Position numbers and translations under genes: made by a program
In this document: piece by piece, positions 21,086 through 29,337 of the stretch
Layout: every line of letters begins with the position of its first letter
Numbering within the stretch: position 1 is the stretch's first letter
The notes under the pieces: generated by a model
Databases searched by the model: none
Told to the model about the DNA's origin: nothing
What the model saw: only the letters and a program-made list of their open reading frames with translations
Assembly (NCBI RefSeq): GCF_011682235.2
Contig: NZ_CP076718.1
Coordinates: forward strand, 1,279,519-1,343,518
Length of the DNA: 64,000 nucleotides
Direction: 5' to 3'
DNA from: Rhodocaloribacter litoris
GTDB taxonomy: Bacteria; Bacteroidota; Rhodothermia; Rhodothermales; ISCAR-4553

Positions 21086-21251
21086 GCGAATTCCTGTCTG
21101 ATGTCGTAGCTTATGCGCTGCCGGACCCTGCCGAAGTATACGAATTTTACGTGCCTCCCGGGAAGGACGGGCGTGCAGGGGGGCGTTTTCATCCTTTTTC
21201 CTCCATTGCCGGAGGAGCGCCCGGCAAGCTGAACAACGACCGGCCTCCGTC

Positions 21252-21989
21252 ATGTTTTCCGGGCTGCATGCGCTGCTGCGATCCGTGGGCGACGGCCTGC
21301 TGGAGGTCGTCATGCCGGCGTGCTGCATCGGTTGCGGGGACCGGCTCCGGTCGGCGGGCGGCCCGGTCTGCCCGTCCTGCCTGCGGAGCCTGGAGCGGGC
21401 CGATCCCGCGGAGGTGGCCGCCCGCCTGGCGGCCCTTACGGCGAGCCGGGACGTCTTCGAGGCGGCCTTTTCGCTGTGGCTTTTCGACAAGGGGGGCACC
21501 CTGCAACGGATCCAGCACATCCTCAAGTACGGCAACCGGCCGGCCCATGCACGCGCCCTCGGCAACCTGGTCGGGCAGGCCTTCGACGAGGCGTTGCGCA
21601 CCGGGTCGCTGCGCGGGACGGCCCCACCGGAGCTGGTCGTCCCCGTGCCGTTGCACCCCAGGCGGCTCTACGAACGGGGGTACAACCAGAGCGCCCTGCT
21701 GGCCGAGGGGGTCGCGGCGGTGCTGGACCTGCCGTGCCGGCCGGAGATGCTGCACCGCACCCGCGCCACCCGCTCGCAGACCCGGCTCACCCGCCCGGAG
21801 CGGTGGGCCAACGTCCACGGAGCCTTTGCTGCGCCCGCCTCCCCTGCGGCCGGCGTCGCCGGGCACCGGGTGCTGCTGGTGGACGACGTGCTGACGACCG
21901 GTGCCACCGTGGTGGCCGCGGCCCGGGCGCTCCGGGCGGGCGGCGCGGCTGCCGTCCTCCTGGCCACGCTGGCCCTGGCCCGCGATTGA
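21252..21989 (+). CDS. comF: ComF family phosphoribosyltransferase-like protein
   Basis: 245 residues. The N-terminus has the ComF zinc ribbon, CCIGCGDRL ... CPSCLRSL (C-x2-C pairs about residues 24-47). A phosphoribosyltransferase domain follows with VVPVPLHPRRLYERGYNQS and the PRPP-binding signature VLLVDDVLTTGAT near residues 200-213. ComF proteins take part in natural competence and DNA uptake; enzymatic activity is not established. It ends 13 bp from the convergent ABC ATPase gene. Confidence 0.9.
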   Translation: MFSGLHALLRSVGDGLLEVVMPACCIGCGDRLRSAGGPVCPSCLRSLERADPAEVAARLAALTASRDVFEAAFSLWLFDKGGTLQRIQHILKYGNRPAHARALGNLVGQAFDEALRTGSLRGTAPPELVVPVPLHPRRLYERGYNQSALLAEGVAAVLDLPCRPEMLHRTRATRSQTRLTRPERWANVHGAFAAPASPAAGVAGHRVLLVDDVLTTGATVVAAARALRAGGAAAVLLATLALARD

Positions 21990-22002
21990 CCCGCGCCGCC
22001 CC

Positions 22003-22647
22003 TCAACGGTAGTCCTCGACGCACAGAATCCGGGAGCACCCCGCCGCTTCCCCGGCATCGTTCGTGGCGATGACGACGAGCCGCCCCGCCGCCAGGGCCC
22101 CGGCCACGATCCGGGACACCATGGCCCGGCCCGGGGCATCCAGGTTGGCGGTCGGCTCGTCGAGCAGGAGCAGCGGCGGATCGGCCAGGAGCGCGGCCGC
22201 GAAGCGCATCCGCTGTTTCATCCCCGACGAGTAGGTGGCCACCAGGTCGTCGGCACGGGCGGTAAGCTCCACCGCCTCGAGCACCGCCTCGATGCGACGC
22301 GGCGCCTCCGGAAGCCGCCGCGCCCGCGCCAGAAAAGCCAGGTTCTCCCGGGCGGAGAACCCTTCATACACGTTCAGGTAGGGAGCCACCAGGCCCACGT
22401 GCAGCGGCCGCTGCGCCGGCGGTATCGCCCGGCCGCCGGCCGTCAGCGTCACCGTGCCCCGGGACGGCACCAGCACCCCCGCCAGGATCCGCACGAGCGT
22501 CGACTTGCCGGACCCGTTCGCACCCGTCACGGCAAGCGCCTGCCCGCCCTCCAGGGTAAAACCGAGCCTCCGGAAAAGGATGCGGCGGCCGAACCGGTGA
22601 CCCAGGTCTTCGGCCACAAGGCATGCTATCGAAGGCGAGGTCGGCAC
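22003..22647 (-). CDS. ABC transporter ATP-binding protein (CcmA-like)
   Basis: 214 residues from a GTG at 22647; an ATG further upstream would overlap the promoter region of the divergent lipoprotein gene, and a GTG at 22617 is also possible. It has Walker A GANGSGKST, the signature TYSSGMKQRM, Walker B LLLLDEPTANLD and the switch position IATND. The short size and the ARENLAFLARARR and YSSGMKQRM contexts are typical of CcmA, the ATPase of the haem exporter in cytochrome c maturation. No CcmB permease is adjacent in the window, so a specific role is unproven. Confidence 0.8.
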   Translation of the reverse strand: MPTSPSIACLVAEDLGHRFGRRILFRRLGFTLEGGQALAVTGANGSGKSTLVRILAGVLVPSRGTVTLTAGGRAIPPAQRPLHVGLVAPYLNVYEGFSARENLAFLARARRLPEAPRRIEAVLEAVELTARADDLVATYSSGMKQRMRFAAALLADPPLLLLDEPTANLDAPGRAMVSRIVAGALAAGRLVVIATNDAGEAAGCSRILCVEDYR

Positions 22648-22816
22648 CAATCCCGGAAACAACGACGGGCAAAACGGGTTGCTGGGGGCGTGTTGAAGAT
22701 AGGATGCCCGCCCCCGTGCCGCCATGAAGATTGTGCGAGGCAACCTGCGCCCGCGGGCACGGCCGGCCCACCTGCTTCAGCGCTCCTTCGTTCCTCCCAC
22801 CCACCACCACACCACG

Positions 22817-23278
22817 ATGAAACACCTTGCACTACCCGCCTCCTGCTTCCTCCTGCTCCTGTTTGCCGCGGCCTGCGGCGGTTCGGAGACCCCCTCCCCG
22901 GAAAACACCGAGGTGACGACCACCGAGACGGACACGACCGCCGTACAGGTCTTCTTCGTCACCCCGGCCGACGGCGACACGGTCACCTCGCCCGTGCGCG
23001 TCGTCATGGGGGCCGAGGGCGTCCGGATCGTCCCCGCCGGCACCATGGAGGAAGGCACCGGGCACCTGCACATCCTCATCGACACGGACTTCGTGCCGGC
23101 CGGCCAGGTGATCCCGACCGATTCCCTGCACCTCCACTTCGGCCAGGGACAGCTCGAAGCCGAGCTCGAGCTTGCACCGGGCACCCACACGCTCCGCCTG
23201 CAACTGGCCGACGGTGCCCACATCGCCCTCGACGGCCCGCAGTACCGGGACGAGATCCGGATCACCGTGCAGCAGTAG
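22817..23278 (+). CDS. Lipoprotein with DUF4399 domain
   Basis: 153 residues from the ATG at 22817. The N-terminus is a lipoprotein signal (MKHLALPASCFLLLLFAAAC, with Cys20 as lipid-modified residue). A Thr/Glu-rich linker leads to a DUF4399-like domain: FFVTPADGDTVTSPVRVVMG, GHLHILIDTDFVP, GTHTLRLQLADGAHI. It is probably a periplasmic or outer-membrane protein; the GHxH-like core might bind metal, but this is not established. It is divergent from the ABC ATPase gene with a 169-bp gap. Confidence 0.82.
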   Translation: MKHLALPASCFLLLLFAAACGGSETPSPENTEVTTTETDTTAVQVFFVTPADGDTVTSPVRVVMGAEGVRIVPAGTMEEGTGHLHILIDTDFVPAGQVIPTDSLHLHFGQGQLEAELELAPGTHTLRLQLADGAHIALDGPQYRDEIRITVQQ

Positions 23279-23321
23279 ACAACCGGCCCGAAACCGAATC
23301 CCACACGGGCGACGCGCGTCC

Positions 23322-23369
23322 GGGTTCCCCGTTCCGGGTCGCTTTCCCTTCAACCGGAACGGGGAACCC
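23322..23369 (+). repeat. Perfect 16-bp inverted repeat downstream of the DUF4399 gene
   Basis: Two perfectly complementary 16-nt arms (GGGTTCCCCGTTCCGG and its complement) flank a 16-nt loop. There is no T-run after it, so it is either a terminator of unusual type or the margin of the mobile relics that follow. Confidence 0.5.
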
Positions 23370-23435
23370 TGCGCGTTTCGCGCCTTCGCGGCAACCGGGG
23401 CGGGCGCGTCCGGGTATCCGTCCTCCTGAAAATGG

Positions 23436-23535
23436 GTCCGGTTCTTGCGAACCCCTGTCGCCGGGACTCGACCTTGCACCGGAGATTCCGGATATTGCCT
23501 CCGTTGAGCCTCCCCCGGATAAATCCGGGAGATTC
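23436..23535 (-). other. Structured right-end region of the tnpB relic (possible omega-RNA remnant)
   Basis: Three compact hairpins lie just beyond the tnpB tail: CCCGGATAAATCCGGG (23514-23529), CCGGAGATTCCGG (23479-23491) and GGTTCTTGCGAACC (23440-23453). IS200/IS605 right ends and the RNAs that guide TnpB are structured and overlap the 3' end of tnpB, so this may be what remains of such an RNA. Whether it is transcribed is unknown. Confidence 0.35.
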
Positions 23536-23677
23536 CTGCTTCACCGACAGTAGCCTCGCTGACCGAAATCAGCGCTGGTCTTACACCGTCTCCACAGGCT
23601 GTCACGGTCGCTCCGACCGCCGGACCAAAGCACGAGACGATTCTGCCAAAGTTCTCGGCTGGCCATTCATCCCTGGT
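23490..23677 (-). pseudogene. TnpB (IS200/IS605 OrfB) C-terminal remnant
   Basis: On the minus strand a frame after a stop codon reads GDEWPAENFGRIVSCFGPA, then GATVTACGDGVRPALISVSE and VGEAGISRIYPGEAQ. This follows the normal tail of TnpB: the RuvC-III RDxNAA..NI segment, a short run to TACGDxVRP, then a loosely conserved SVKQE-like end. The Asn-Ala-Ala core is degraded and everything N-terminal is missing (the 36-bp dispersed repeat sits there instead). No stop codon marks its end. It is a decayed insertion sequence rather than a working gene. Confidence 0.6.
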
Positions 23678-23694
23678 TTAAGAACCGGGGATCT

Positions 23695-23730
23695 GGACGT
23701 TCGGCCGCGTCTGGACGCGGAACGCGTCCA
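23695..23730. repeat. Dispersed 36-bp palindromic repeat, copy 1
   Basis: Starts GGACGTTCGGCCGCG and ends with the hairpin TGGACGCGGAACGCGTCCA (8-bp stem, GAA loop). An identical 36-bp copy lies at 58823-58858 beyond the CRISPR array, and both are followed within about 30 bp by GCCACACC. Confidence 0.8.
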
Positions 23731-23764
23731 TTTTGCCTGTGCCACACCCCAACGTTTCTTATGT

Positions 23765-24024
23765 ACTGATGTTACGCAGTAGGCGACGAAGCCGTCCCGT
23801 TGCTTCCCTTTCGCTTCGTGGCGGGCCCCTCGACCAGGGAGAGGGCGACCCCCATCCCCCCTTCGGGGACCTTCCCCCTGCAGGGCCGCCGGGTGCGGCC
23901 AGGGGGAAGGGCCTGGGCCGAGACGATGCGGCCATGCAGCCCCTCCCCTTGCGAAGGGGAGGTGTCGCGAAGCGACGGAGGGGTAGTCCTGCTATCCCAC
24001 AGGTTTCAACTGCGTAACATCAGT
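23765..24024. mobile_element. MITE-like element with 16-bp inverted ends and target-site duplication
   Basis: The ends are perfect inverted repeats, ACTGATGTTACGCAGT (23765-23780) and ACTGCGTAACATCAGT (24009-24024). TATGT is present on both sides (23760-23764 and 24025-24029); because the terminal A/T is ambiguous, the duplicated target can be read as up to 7 bp, TTATGTA. The 260-bp element has no transposase; its interior is GC-rich, with hairpin-forming CCCCTCCCCTTGCGAAGGGG-type sequence. It ends 38 bp before the DUF5687 gene. Confidence 0.75.
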
Positions 24025-24062
24025 TATGTAAACAGCTGTAAACAGCTTCGTTTTTCGCCCGG

Positions 24063-25592
24063 ATGCCTGCCTTCGCGACGTATCGCCTGCTGACCCGAAA
24101 CCAGTGGCGGATCTTTCTCCGCTCGCTGCGGGCACGCCAGAACCTCTTCGTCTGGAGCGTTTTTGGCATTATGGGGCTCTATCTGGGACTCACCCTGATC
24201 ACGCTCGGGCTGTACTTCGAACGGTTTGCCGGGTTGCTCGCCCCTTCAGGGGATCCCGTGACGGTGGTCAACACCTACCTGCTGCCGGTGTTCATCGGCC
24301 TCTTCGGCCTTCGCTTTCTCTTCCAGCAGACGCCGGCGCTCCGGTTTCAGCCGTACCTGCACCTGCCCATCGAGCGGGCGCGGCTCGTGCGCTTCTTTCA
24401 GGCCACATCGCTGCTGAGCCTGCACAACGTCTACCCCCTGCTGTTCTTCGTGCCGTTCTGGAGCCGGCACGTTGCAGGGCACTACCCGGCAGGCGGGGCG
24501 GCCGCATGGCTCCTGGGGGTATTGCTGGCCCTCGCCGCCTCCAACTTCGCCAACCTGCTCGTTCGCTCGGTTCTTACCCGGCACGAAGGGCGTTTCCTGC
24601 TGGGCTTCGGCGTGTTGCTCTCGCTCATCTACCTCGACGAGCTGCTCGGAACCCGGTACGTGCAGGTCTTCTCCGCCTACCTCTTCGGCGGGCTGCTCGC
24701 CGGCGAGACGACCGTCCTGCTCCTGGTGACGGCTCTCCCGGTGTGGATGGTGCTGGCCTCGAACCTGATGCTGCTCCAGCGGCTGCACGGCGGCCTGTAC
24801 CTGCCGCGGTCCGGGACCGCGGTTCCGGCCCGCCGGACGCGGCGCCTCCCGCTGCTCGAGCGGGCCGGTCTCACCGGCCGGCTCATCCTGCTCGAACTGC
24901 GGCTGATCTGGCGCAACCGCCGTCCCCGCCACTACCTGCTCCTTTCGCTGCTGTTCTCCACGCTCTACCTCGTCTTCCTGCTCGCCAACCCCTCGCCCGG
25001 AGGAGACGTCATCCTCGGCGGCATCATCGGGCTGTTTGCCTCCGGCGGGTTCGTGCTCAACCACGGCCAGCTCATGTTCAGCTGGGAAAGCAGCCACTTC
25101 GACGGGCTCCTGGTCCGGCCGCTTCCGGCGCGGGCGCTGATCCGGGCCAAGCTGCTGCTGCTGCAGGCTTCCTGTCTCCTGCTCTTCGTCGCCAGCCTGC
25201 CCCTGTTCCTCTGGCTGAAACCGGCCCTGGTGAAGCTCCACCTCGCTTTCCTCTTCTACAATGCCGGCATCACGACGGTGCTGGTGATGCTGCTGGCGCT
25301 GCGCAACCGGCAGCCCGTCGACCTCGCCCGCAGCGGTGCCTTCTTCAACTACGAAGGGTTCTCCACCGCCCACTGGCTCTGGTTCTTCCCGACCGCCCTG
25401 CCCCCCTCGATCGCGCTGTTCGCCCTGCGCGACACCCCCGACACGGGGCTGCTCCTGCTCGGCGGCCTGGGCCTGATCGGCCTGCTGGCCACCCCGCTCT
25501 GGATCTCCTACTTCGCCTCCCGCTTCGAACAATGCCGCCTGCGCATGGCCGAGGGCTTCCGCCGGCGGCGCACCTGGACCCCATGCACGTAG
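24063..25592 (+). CDS. DUF5687 family membrane protein, ABC exporter permease
   Basis: 509 residues, strongly hydrophobic, with around 10-12 predicted membrane segments spread over the length (for example VFGIMGLYLGLTLITLGLY near residue 36). It begins MPAFATYRLLTRNQWRIFLRS, as DUF5687 proteins of Bacteroidota do, with an amphipathic basic segment before the first span. It overlaps by 10 bp an ATPase gene, so the pair forms an ABC exporter, probably ABC-2-like. The substrate is unknown. The MITE sits immediately upstream and could affect the promoter. Confidence 0.8.
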   Translation: MPAFATYRLLTRNQWRIFLRSLRARQNLFVWSVFGIMGLYLGLTLITLGLYFERFAGLLAPSGDPVTVVNTYLLPVFIGLFGLRFLFQQTPALRFQPYLHLPIERARLVRFFQATSLLSLHNVYPLLFFVPFWSRHVAGHYPAGGAAAWLLGVLLALAASNFANLLVRSVLTRHEGRFLLGFGVLLSLIYLDELLGTRYVQVFSAYLFGGLLAGETTVLLLVTALPVWMVLASNLMLLQRLHGGLYLPRSGTAVPARRTRRLPLLERAGLTGRLILLELRLIWRNRRPRHYLLLSLLFSTLYLVFLLANPSPGGDVILGGIIGLFASGGFVLNHGQLMFSWESSHFDGLLVRPLPARALIRAKLLLLQASCLLLFVASLPLFLWLKPALVKLHLAFLFYNAGITTVLVMLLALRNRQPVDLARSGAFFNYEGFSTAHWLWFFPTALPPSIALFALRDTPDTGLLLLGGLGLIGLLATPLWISYFASRFEQCRLRMAEGFRRRRTWTPCT

Positions 25593-26284
25593 ACGTACAC
25601 GGCCTGAAGAAGACCTTCGGCACCACCACCGCGCTCGACATCCCCGAGCTCCACATCGCCCCGGGCGAGATCGTGGGCCTCGTCGGCAGCAACGGGGCCG
25701 GCAAAACCACGTTCCTCCGCCTCGTGCTCAACCTGATCGAGCCCAGCGCGGGCGCCGTCTACCTCGACGGGCGCAACGTGGCCGAACACGAAGACTGGAA
25801 ACGCCACACCGGCTCGTACCTCGACCGCACCTACCTCATCGACTACCTGACCGCCGACGAGTACTTCGACTTCATCGGAAGCCTGTACGGGCTCTCGCCC
25901 CAAGAAACACGCGCCGCCCTGCAACCCCTTCAGGCCTTCTATCCCGACGAACCCCTCGGCCGGACGACCCGGTTCATCCGCGACCTCTCGATGGGCAATG
26001 CCAAAAAGATCGGCATCATGGCCGCCCTGTTCGTCCGCCCGCGCCTGCTCCTGCTCGACGAACCGTTCGCCAACCTGGACCCCCCTTCCCAGATCCGCCT
26101 CAAGCAGCTCCTGCGCGTGCTGCACGCCGCGCACGGCACCACGATGATCATCTCCAGCCACGACCTCCTGCACGTGACGGAGGTGTGCCACCGCATCACC
26201 CTCCTCGAACGGGGACGCATCGTGCGCGACAAGGCCACCTCTCCGGACACCCTGCACGAGCTGGAAAAATATTTCACCTCCTGA
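25583..26284 (+). CDS. ABC exporter ATP-binding protein, partner of the DUF5687 permease
   Basis: 233 residues from the ATG at 25583, which overlaps the permease stop codon. Walker A is GSNGAGKTTF, the signature region is RDLSMGNAKKIGI (LSxGN in place of LSGGQ), Walker B is LLLLDEPFANLD and the switch is ISSHD. It energises export through the DUF5687 permease. The LSMGN signature is common in ABC-2 type exporters of Bacteroidota. Confidence 0.9.
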   Translation: MHVDVHGLKKTFGTTTALDIPELHIAPGEIVGLVGSNGAGKTTFLRLVLNLIEPSAGAVYLDGRNVAEHEDWKRHTGSYLDRTYLIDYLTADEYFDFIGSLYGLSPQETRAALQPLQAFYPDEPLGRTTRFIRDLSMGNAKKIGIMAALFVRPRLLLLDEPFANLDPPSQIRLKQLLRVLHAAHGTTMIISSHDLLHVTEVCHRITLLERGRIVRDKATSPDTLHELEKYFTS

Positions 26285-26345
26285 ACAGGGGCGACGGTCC
26301 CGTCTCGCCGCGCCCCGGCATGCCCCTCACAACCGCACCCGACGC

Positions 26346-27569
26346 ATGCCCCCGCCCTGGCTCAGCCTGCTCGTCATCGCCCTGACGTTCGCCGGGATTG
26401 CCGCCGGGCACGTACCCGGCCTGCGGATGAACCGGGCAAGTATCGCACTCGTCGGCGCCGCAGCGCTCCTGGCCCTGGGCCTCCTCTCGCTGGAAGAAGC
26501 CTACGCCGTCCTCGACCTCGACACGCTCACGCTGCTGTTCGGCATGATGGTGCTGAACGCCAACCTGCGCATGGCCGGCTTCTTCAGCCTGGTGGCCGGG
26601 CGGCTGCTGCACCGCACCCGCTCGCCCCGGCAGCTCCTATTCCTGCTGATGATCGCCGCCGGACTCCTCTCGGCGCTCTTTTTGAACGACACCATCGTGC
26701 TCATCTTCACGCCGCTGGTCGCCGAGGTCACCCTGTCCCTGCGACGCAACCCGATCCCGTACCTGATGGGGCTGGCACTGGCGGCCAACATCGGGTCGGT
26801 GGCGACCATCACGGGCAACCCGCAGAACATGTTGATCGGGGTGGCCTCGGGCCTCCGCTACACGACGTTCTCGGCCTATCTGCTGCCGGTCGCGCTCATC
26901 GGGCTGGTGCTGGCATGGATCGTGGTGGTACGTACCTACCGGTCCGAGTTCGGGCAGCCGTTCGAAAAGGACGCGCCCCCGGCCACGCTGCGATACCACC
27001 GCCCGCTCCTGCGCAAAAGCCTGCTGGCGACCGGGCTGCTGCTCGGGGCCCTGCTCGCCGGTGTATCGCCTCCTCTGGCCGCGCTGACCTCGGCCGCCCT
27101 CCTGCTCGTCACCCGCCGGCTGAAGCCCGAACGCGTCTTCCGCGAGATCGACTGGTCGCTGCTCGTCTTCTTCGCCGGGCTGTTCGTGGTGACCGGCGCC
27201 CTGGAGACGACCGGCTGGCGCGACCGCCTCTTCACCGTCATGCTGCCGCTGGCCGAGGGAGGCGTCGTACCGCTGAGCCTCGTCTCGGCCACGCTGAGCA
27301 ACCTGATCTCGAACGTGCCGGCCGTGATGCTCTTCCGCCCGTTCGTGCCGCAATTCCCCGACCCCACCCAGGCCTGGCTGACGCTCGCGATGGCCACCAC
27401 GCTGGCCGGCAACCTGACCCTGCTCGGCTCCGTCGCCAACCTGATCGTCGCCGAGACGGCCCGTCACCGCGGCATACGCCTGACGTTCACCGAATACCTC
27501 CGGGCCGGTCTGCCCACCACGTTCCTCACCCTGGGCGCCGGCATGGTCTGGCTGCTCCTGGTGACCTGA
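26346..27569 (+). CDS. SLC13/ArsB-type anion transporter
   Basis: 407 residues with about 10-12 hydrophobic segments. Signature stretches are LTLLFGMMVLNANLRMAGFF, LFLNDTIVLIFTPL and NIGSVATITGNPQNMLIG, matching the ArsB/NhaD/SLC13 (citrate transporter-like) superfamily with its two inverted repeats (second repeat: LSNLISNVPAVMLF and LAGNLTLLGSVANLIV). It probably exports or exchanges an anion or dicarboxylate at the inner membrane. The substrate (arsenite, citrate or similar) cannot be read from sequence, and no ars regulators are adjacent. It begins 61 bp after the ABC ATPase gene. Confidence 0.85.
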   Translation: MPPPWLSLLVIALTFAGIAAGHVPGLRMNRASIALVGAAALLALGLLSLEEAYAVLDLDTLTLLFGMMVLNANLRMAGFFSLVAGRLLHRTRSPRQLLFLLMIAAGLLSALFLNDTIVLIFTPLVAEVTLSLRRNPIPYLMGLALAANIGSVATITGNPQNMLIGVASGLRYTTFSAYLLPVALIGLVLAWIVVVRTYRSEFGQPFEKDAPPATLRYHRPLLRKSLLATGLLLGALLAGVSPPLAALTSAALLLVTRRLKPERVFREIDWSLLVFFAGLFVVTGALETTGWRDRLFTVMLPLAEGGVVPLSLVSATLSNLISNVPAVMLFRPFVPQFPDPTQAWLTLAMATTLAGNLTLLGSVANLIVAETARHRGIRLTFTEYLRAGLPTTFLTLGAGMVWLLLVT

Positions 27570-27579
27570 GCGCCGCCGG

Positions 27580-28857
27580 CTAGTGCCGCGGCCGGTCCAC
27601 CGGTGCCGGCAGGCCGGTGTCGTGCTCCCAGCGCATCGCCTCGGCCAGGGCCGGGCACCGGGCACACCGCGTCATCCGCTCCGACGGGGCAAACGACGCC
27701 CGGCGCCCGAGCGGGCACAGGGCATAGGACGGCACCCCGTCGCCGCTGAAGCCGGCAAAGGCCGTGTCCCCGCAGACGAGCTGCGCGACGGCGATTTCGG
27801 CCAGCGCCTCGATGAAGAGGGGATGGCAGTTCAACCCGGACGTGACCTCGTAATGAAAGACCCCGAGTGCCTCGGCCCGCTCGCGCAGCTTCACGTCGAG
27901 CCGGTAGACCGTCTCCAGGCGATCCGAAACGAAAGAGACCGGGACCATCAGCACAGCCCGTGCCCCGTCCCGGGCGAGGGCTTCCAGCTTCTCCTCCGTC
28001 TCCGGCGAAAGCCATTCGGCCACCCCCAGCACGCTCTGAAACGTGACGTGGAACGGCAGGTCGTGCCCGCGACAGGCCATGACCCGGTCGACCGTGGCGT
28101 GTACCAGGCAGCAGTACGGGTCCCGCCGCTCGGTCATCTCGCGCAGGGGAGTCCCCCGGGCGACGAAAACCAGGTGCACGTCCTTCCGCACCGCGCGCGG
28201 GAAGCGTTGCAGGGCCTCGTCGATCCGCTCGCTGATGGCCTGAACGTATTTGGGATGGGCCGCATACTCATAGACGAAGGTCGTCGGCCAGCGCGGGATC
28301 TCACCCGACTGCTCGAGCACCCACCATTGAAACAGGGAAGAGCCGGTCGTCAGCTTCGAGTACTGGGGGTAGAGCGGCAGAAGCACCACGCAATCCACCC
28401 CATCGGCTTCCATCTGGAGGGCTGCCGCCTCGGCGGACGGGTGGCCGTAGCGCGCGGCGATGTAGGTGCGGAACTCGATCCCGGCGGCCTGCCCGAACTT
28501 ATGATTCAGGGCCGCCTCCAGCGCCTGTGCCTGCTCCCGCGTCAGCCGGTTGATCGGCGAGCGCCCCCCGATCATCTCGTATTCCCGGTTGATCGGTTTG
28601 GCCAGGAGCGACGCCAGCAGGCGGCAAACCACCGGCCGCAAGCGCTTCCCGAGCGGCACCTCGAGCAGCGCCGGGTCCATGAGCACGTTGTAGAGAAAAG
28701 AAGGGGTATCCTCGGCACGACGGGGACCGCCGGGATGCAAGAGCACGACGCCGACACACGCCCCACGCCGAACAGGCAACGGATCGGAAGCGTAAAACGC
28801 CCCCGTCACGAAACGTCCGTCGTCCCTGTACTTGCCTAGCAATTCCCGTGGCGTCAT
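27580..28857 (-). CDS. hemH: Ferrochelatase family protein with substituted catalytic His
   Basis: 425 residues from the ATG at 28857. The ferrochelatase fold is clear: VVLLHPGGPRRAEDTPSFL, YEMIGGRSPINRLTREQ, LLPLYPQYS, FQSVLGVAEWLSP, VPVSFVSDRLETVYRLD. The motif that normally reads SAHGxP, with the metal-inserting His, is VARGTP here: the codon at 28156-28158 gives Arg. The Glu of the DxxET motif remains, but its preceding His is Arg too. A C-terminal extension carries extra Cys residues, including C-x2-C (RCARCP), reminiscent of the Cys-rich end that binds [2Fe-2S] in some ferrochelatases; this is inference. Normal function would be insertion of iron into protoporphyrin or coproporphyrin. 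Confidence 0.75.
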   Translation of the reverse strand: MTPRELLGKYRDDGRFVTGAFYASDPLPVRRGACVGVVLLHPGGPRRAEDTPSFLYNVLMDPALLEVPLGKRLRPVVCRLLASLLAKPINREYEMIGGRSPINRLTREQAQALEAALNHKFGQAAGIEFRTYIAARYGHPSAEAAALQMEADGVDCVVLLPLYPQYSKLTTGSSLFQWWVLEQSGEIPRWPTTFVYEYAAHPKYVQAISERIDEALQRFPRAVRKDVHLVFVARGTPLREMTERRDPYCCLVHATVDRVMACRGHDLPFHVTFQSVLGVAEWLSPETEEKLEALARDGARAVLMVPVSFVSDRLETVYRLDVKLRERAEALGVFHYEVTSGLNCHPLFIEALAEIAVAQLVCGDTAFAGFSGDGVPSYALCPLGRRASFAPSERMTRCARCPALAEAMRWEHDTGLPAPVDRPRH

Positions 28858-29035
28858 AACGGCTTCAACCCGATGATGCACCCACCGCCTTCGACGCGAA
28901 GCGCACGCTGCTGGTACCGGTGCACCGGTCTGCGCTGTTCCGCGCCGTCATTGAACTTTCAGGTAATCCCCACCTCCCCTTTCCTCCCTTAATCGACCGT
29001 CTCTGGCCCGGCATAACCCCCGAAAACGCTACACC

Positions 29036-29329
29036 ATGACGATCCTCGAGCATACCCCCACGCAGGACGAGATCCTGGATTTCATCGACGACAGCGTCCG
29101 GCAGCTCCAGGAGGCCGGCGCCGAGGCCCGGTTCATCCTGATGGGCCGGGAGGCGTACCACACGTTCCGCCATGCACTGGCCGAGCGGCTCCACCGCAAG
29201 CCCAAATACTTCGAGACATACAACTACCTGCCCGTGGTGCTCGACCCGTTCCGGCAAGCCGCCGTCTGCGTCGTTCCCGGGGCAGGCGCCTGTGCCGAGG
29301 GGGTTCAGGCCTACCGGATCGACGCCTGA
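29036..29329 (+). CDS. Hypothetical protein
   Basis: 97 residues, starting MTILEHTPTQDEILDFIDDS. The N-terminal half is helical (QDEILDFIDDSVRQLQEAGAE); the C-terminal half looks like two strands with LPVVLDPFRQAAVCVVPG. No known domain or membrane segment. The codon use matches its neighbours. It lies between two minus-strand genes with no obvious operon partner. Function unknown. Confidence 0.6.
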   Translation: MTILEHTPTQDEILDFIDDSVRQLQEAGAEARFILMGREAYHTFRHALAERLHRKPKYFETYNYLPVVLDPFRQAAVCVVPGAGACAEGVQAYRIDA

Positions 29330-29337
29330 AGCGGCCT

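Noticed and set aside
24104..25582. Upstream extension of the ABC ATPase frame across the DUF5687 gene.
   Set aside because: The extension is Ala/Arg/Pro-rich and out of frame with the membrane protein; the ATPase fold begins at the ATG at 25583.
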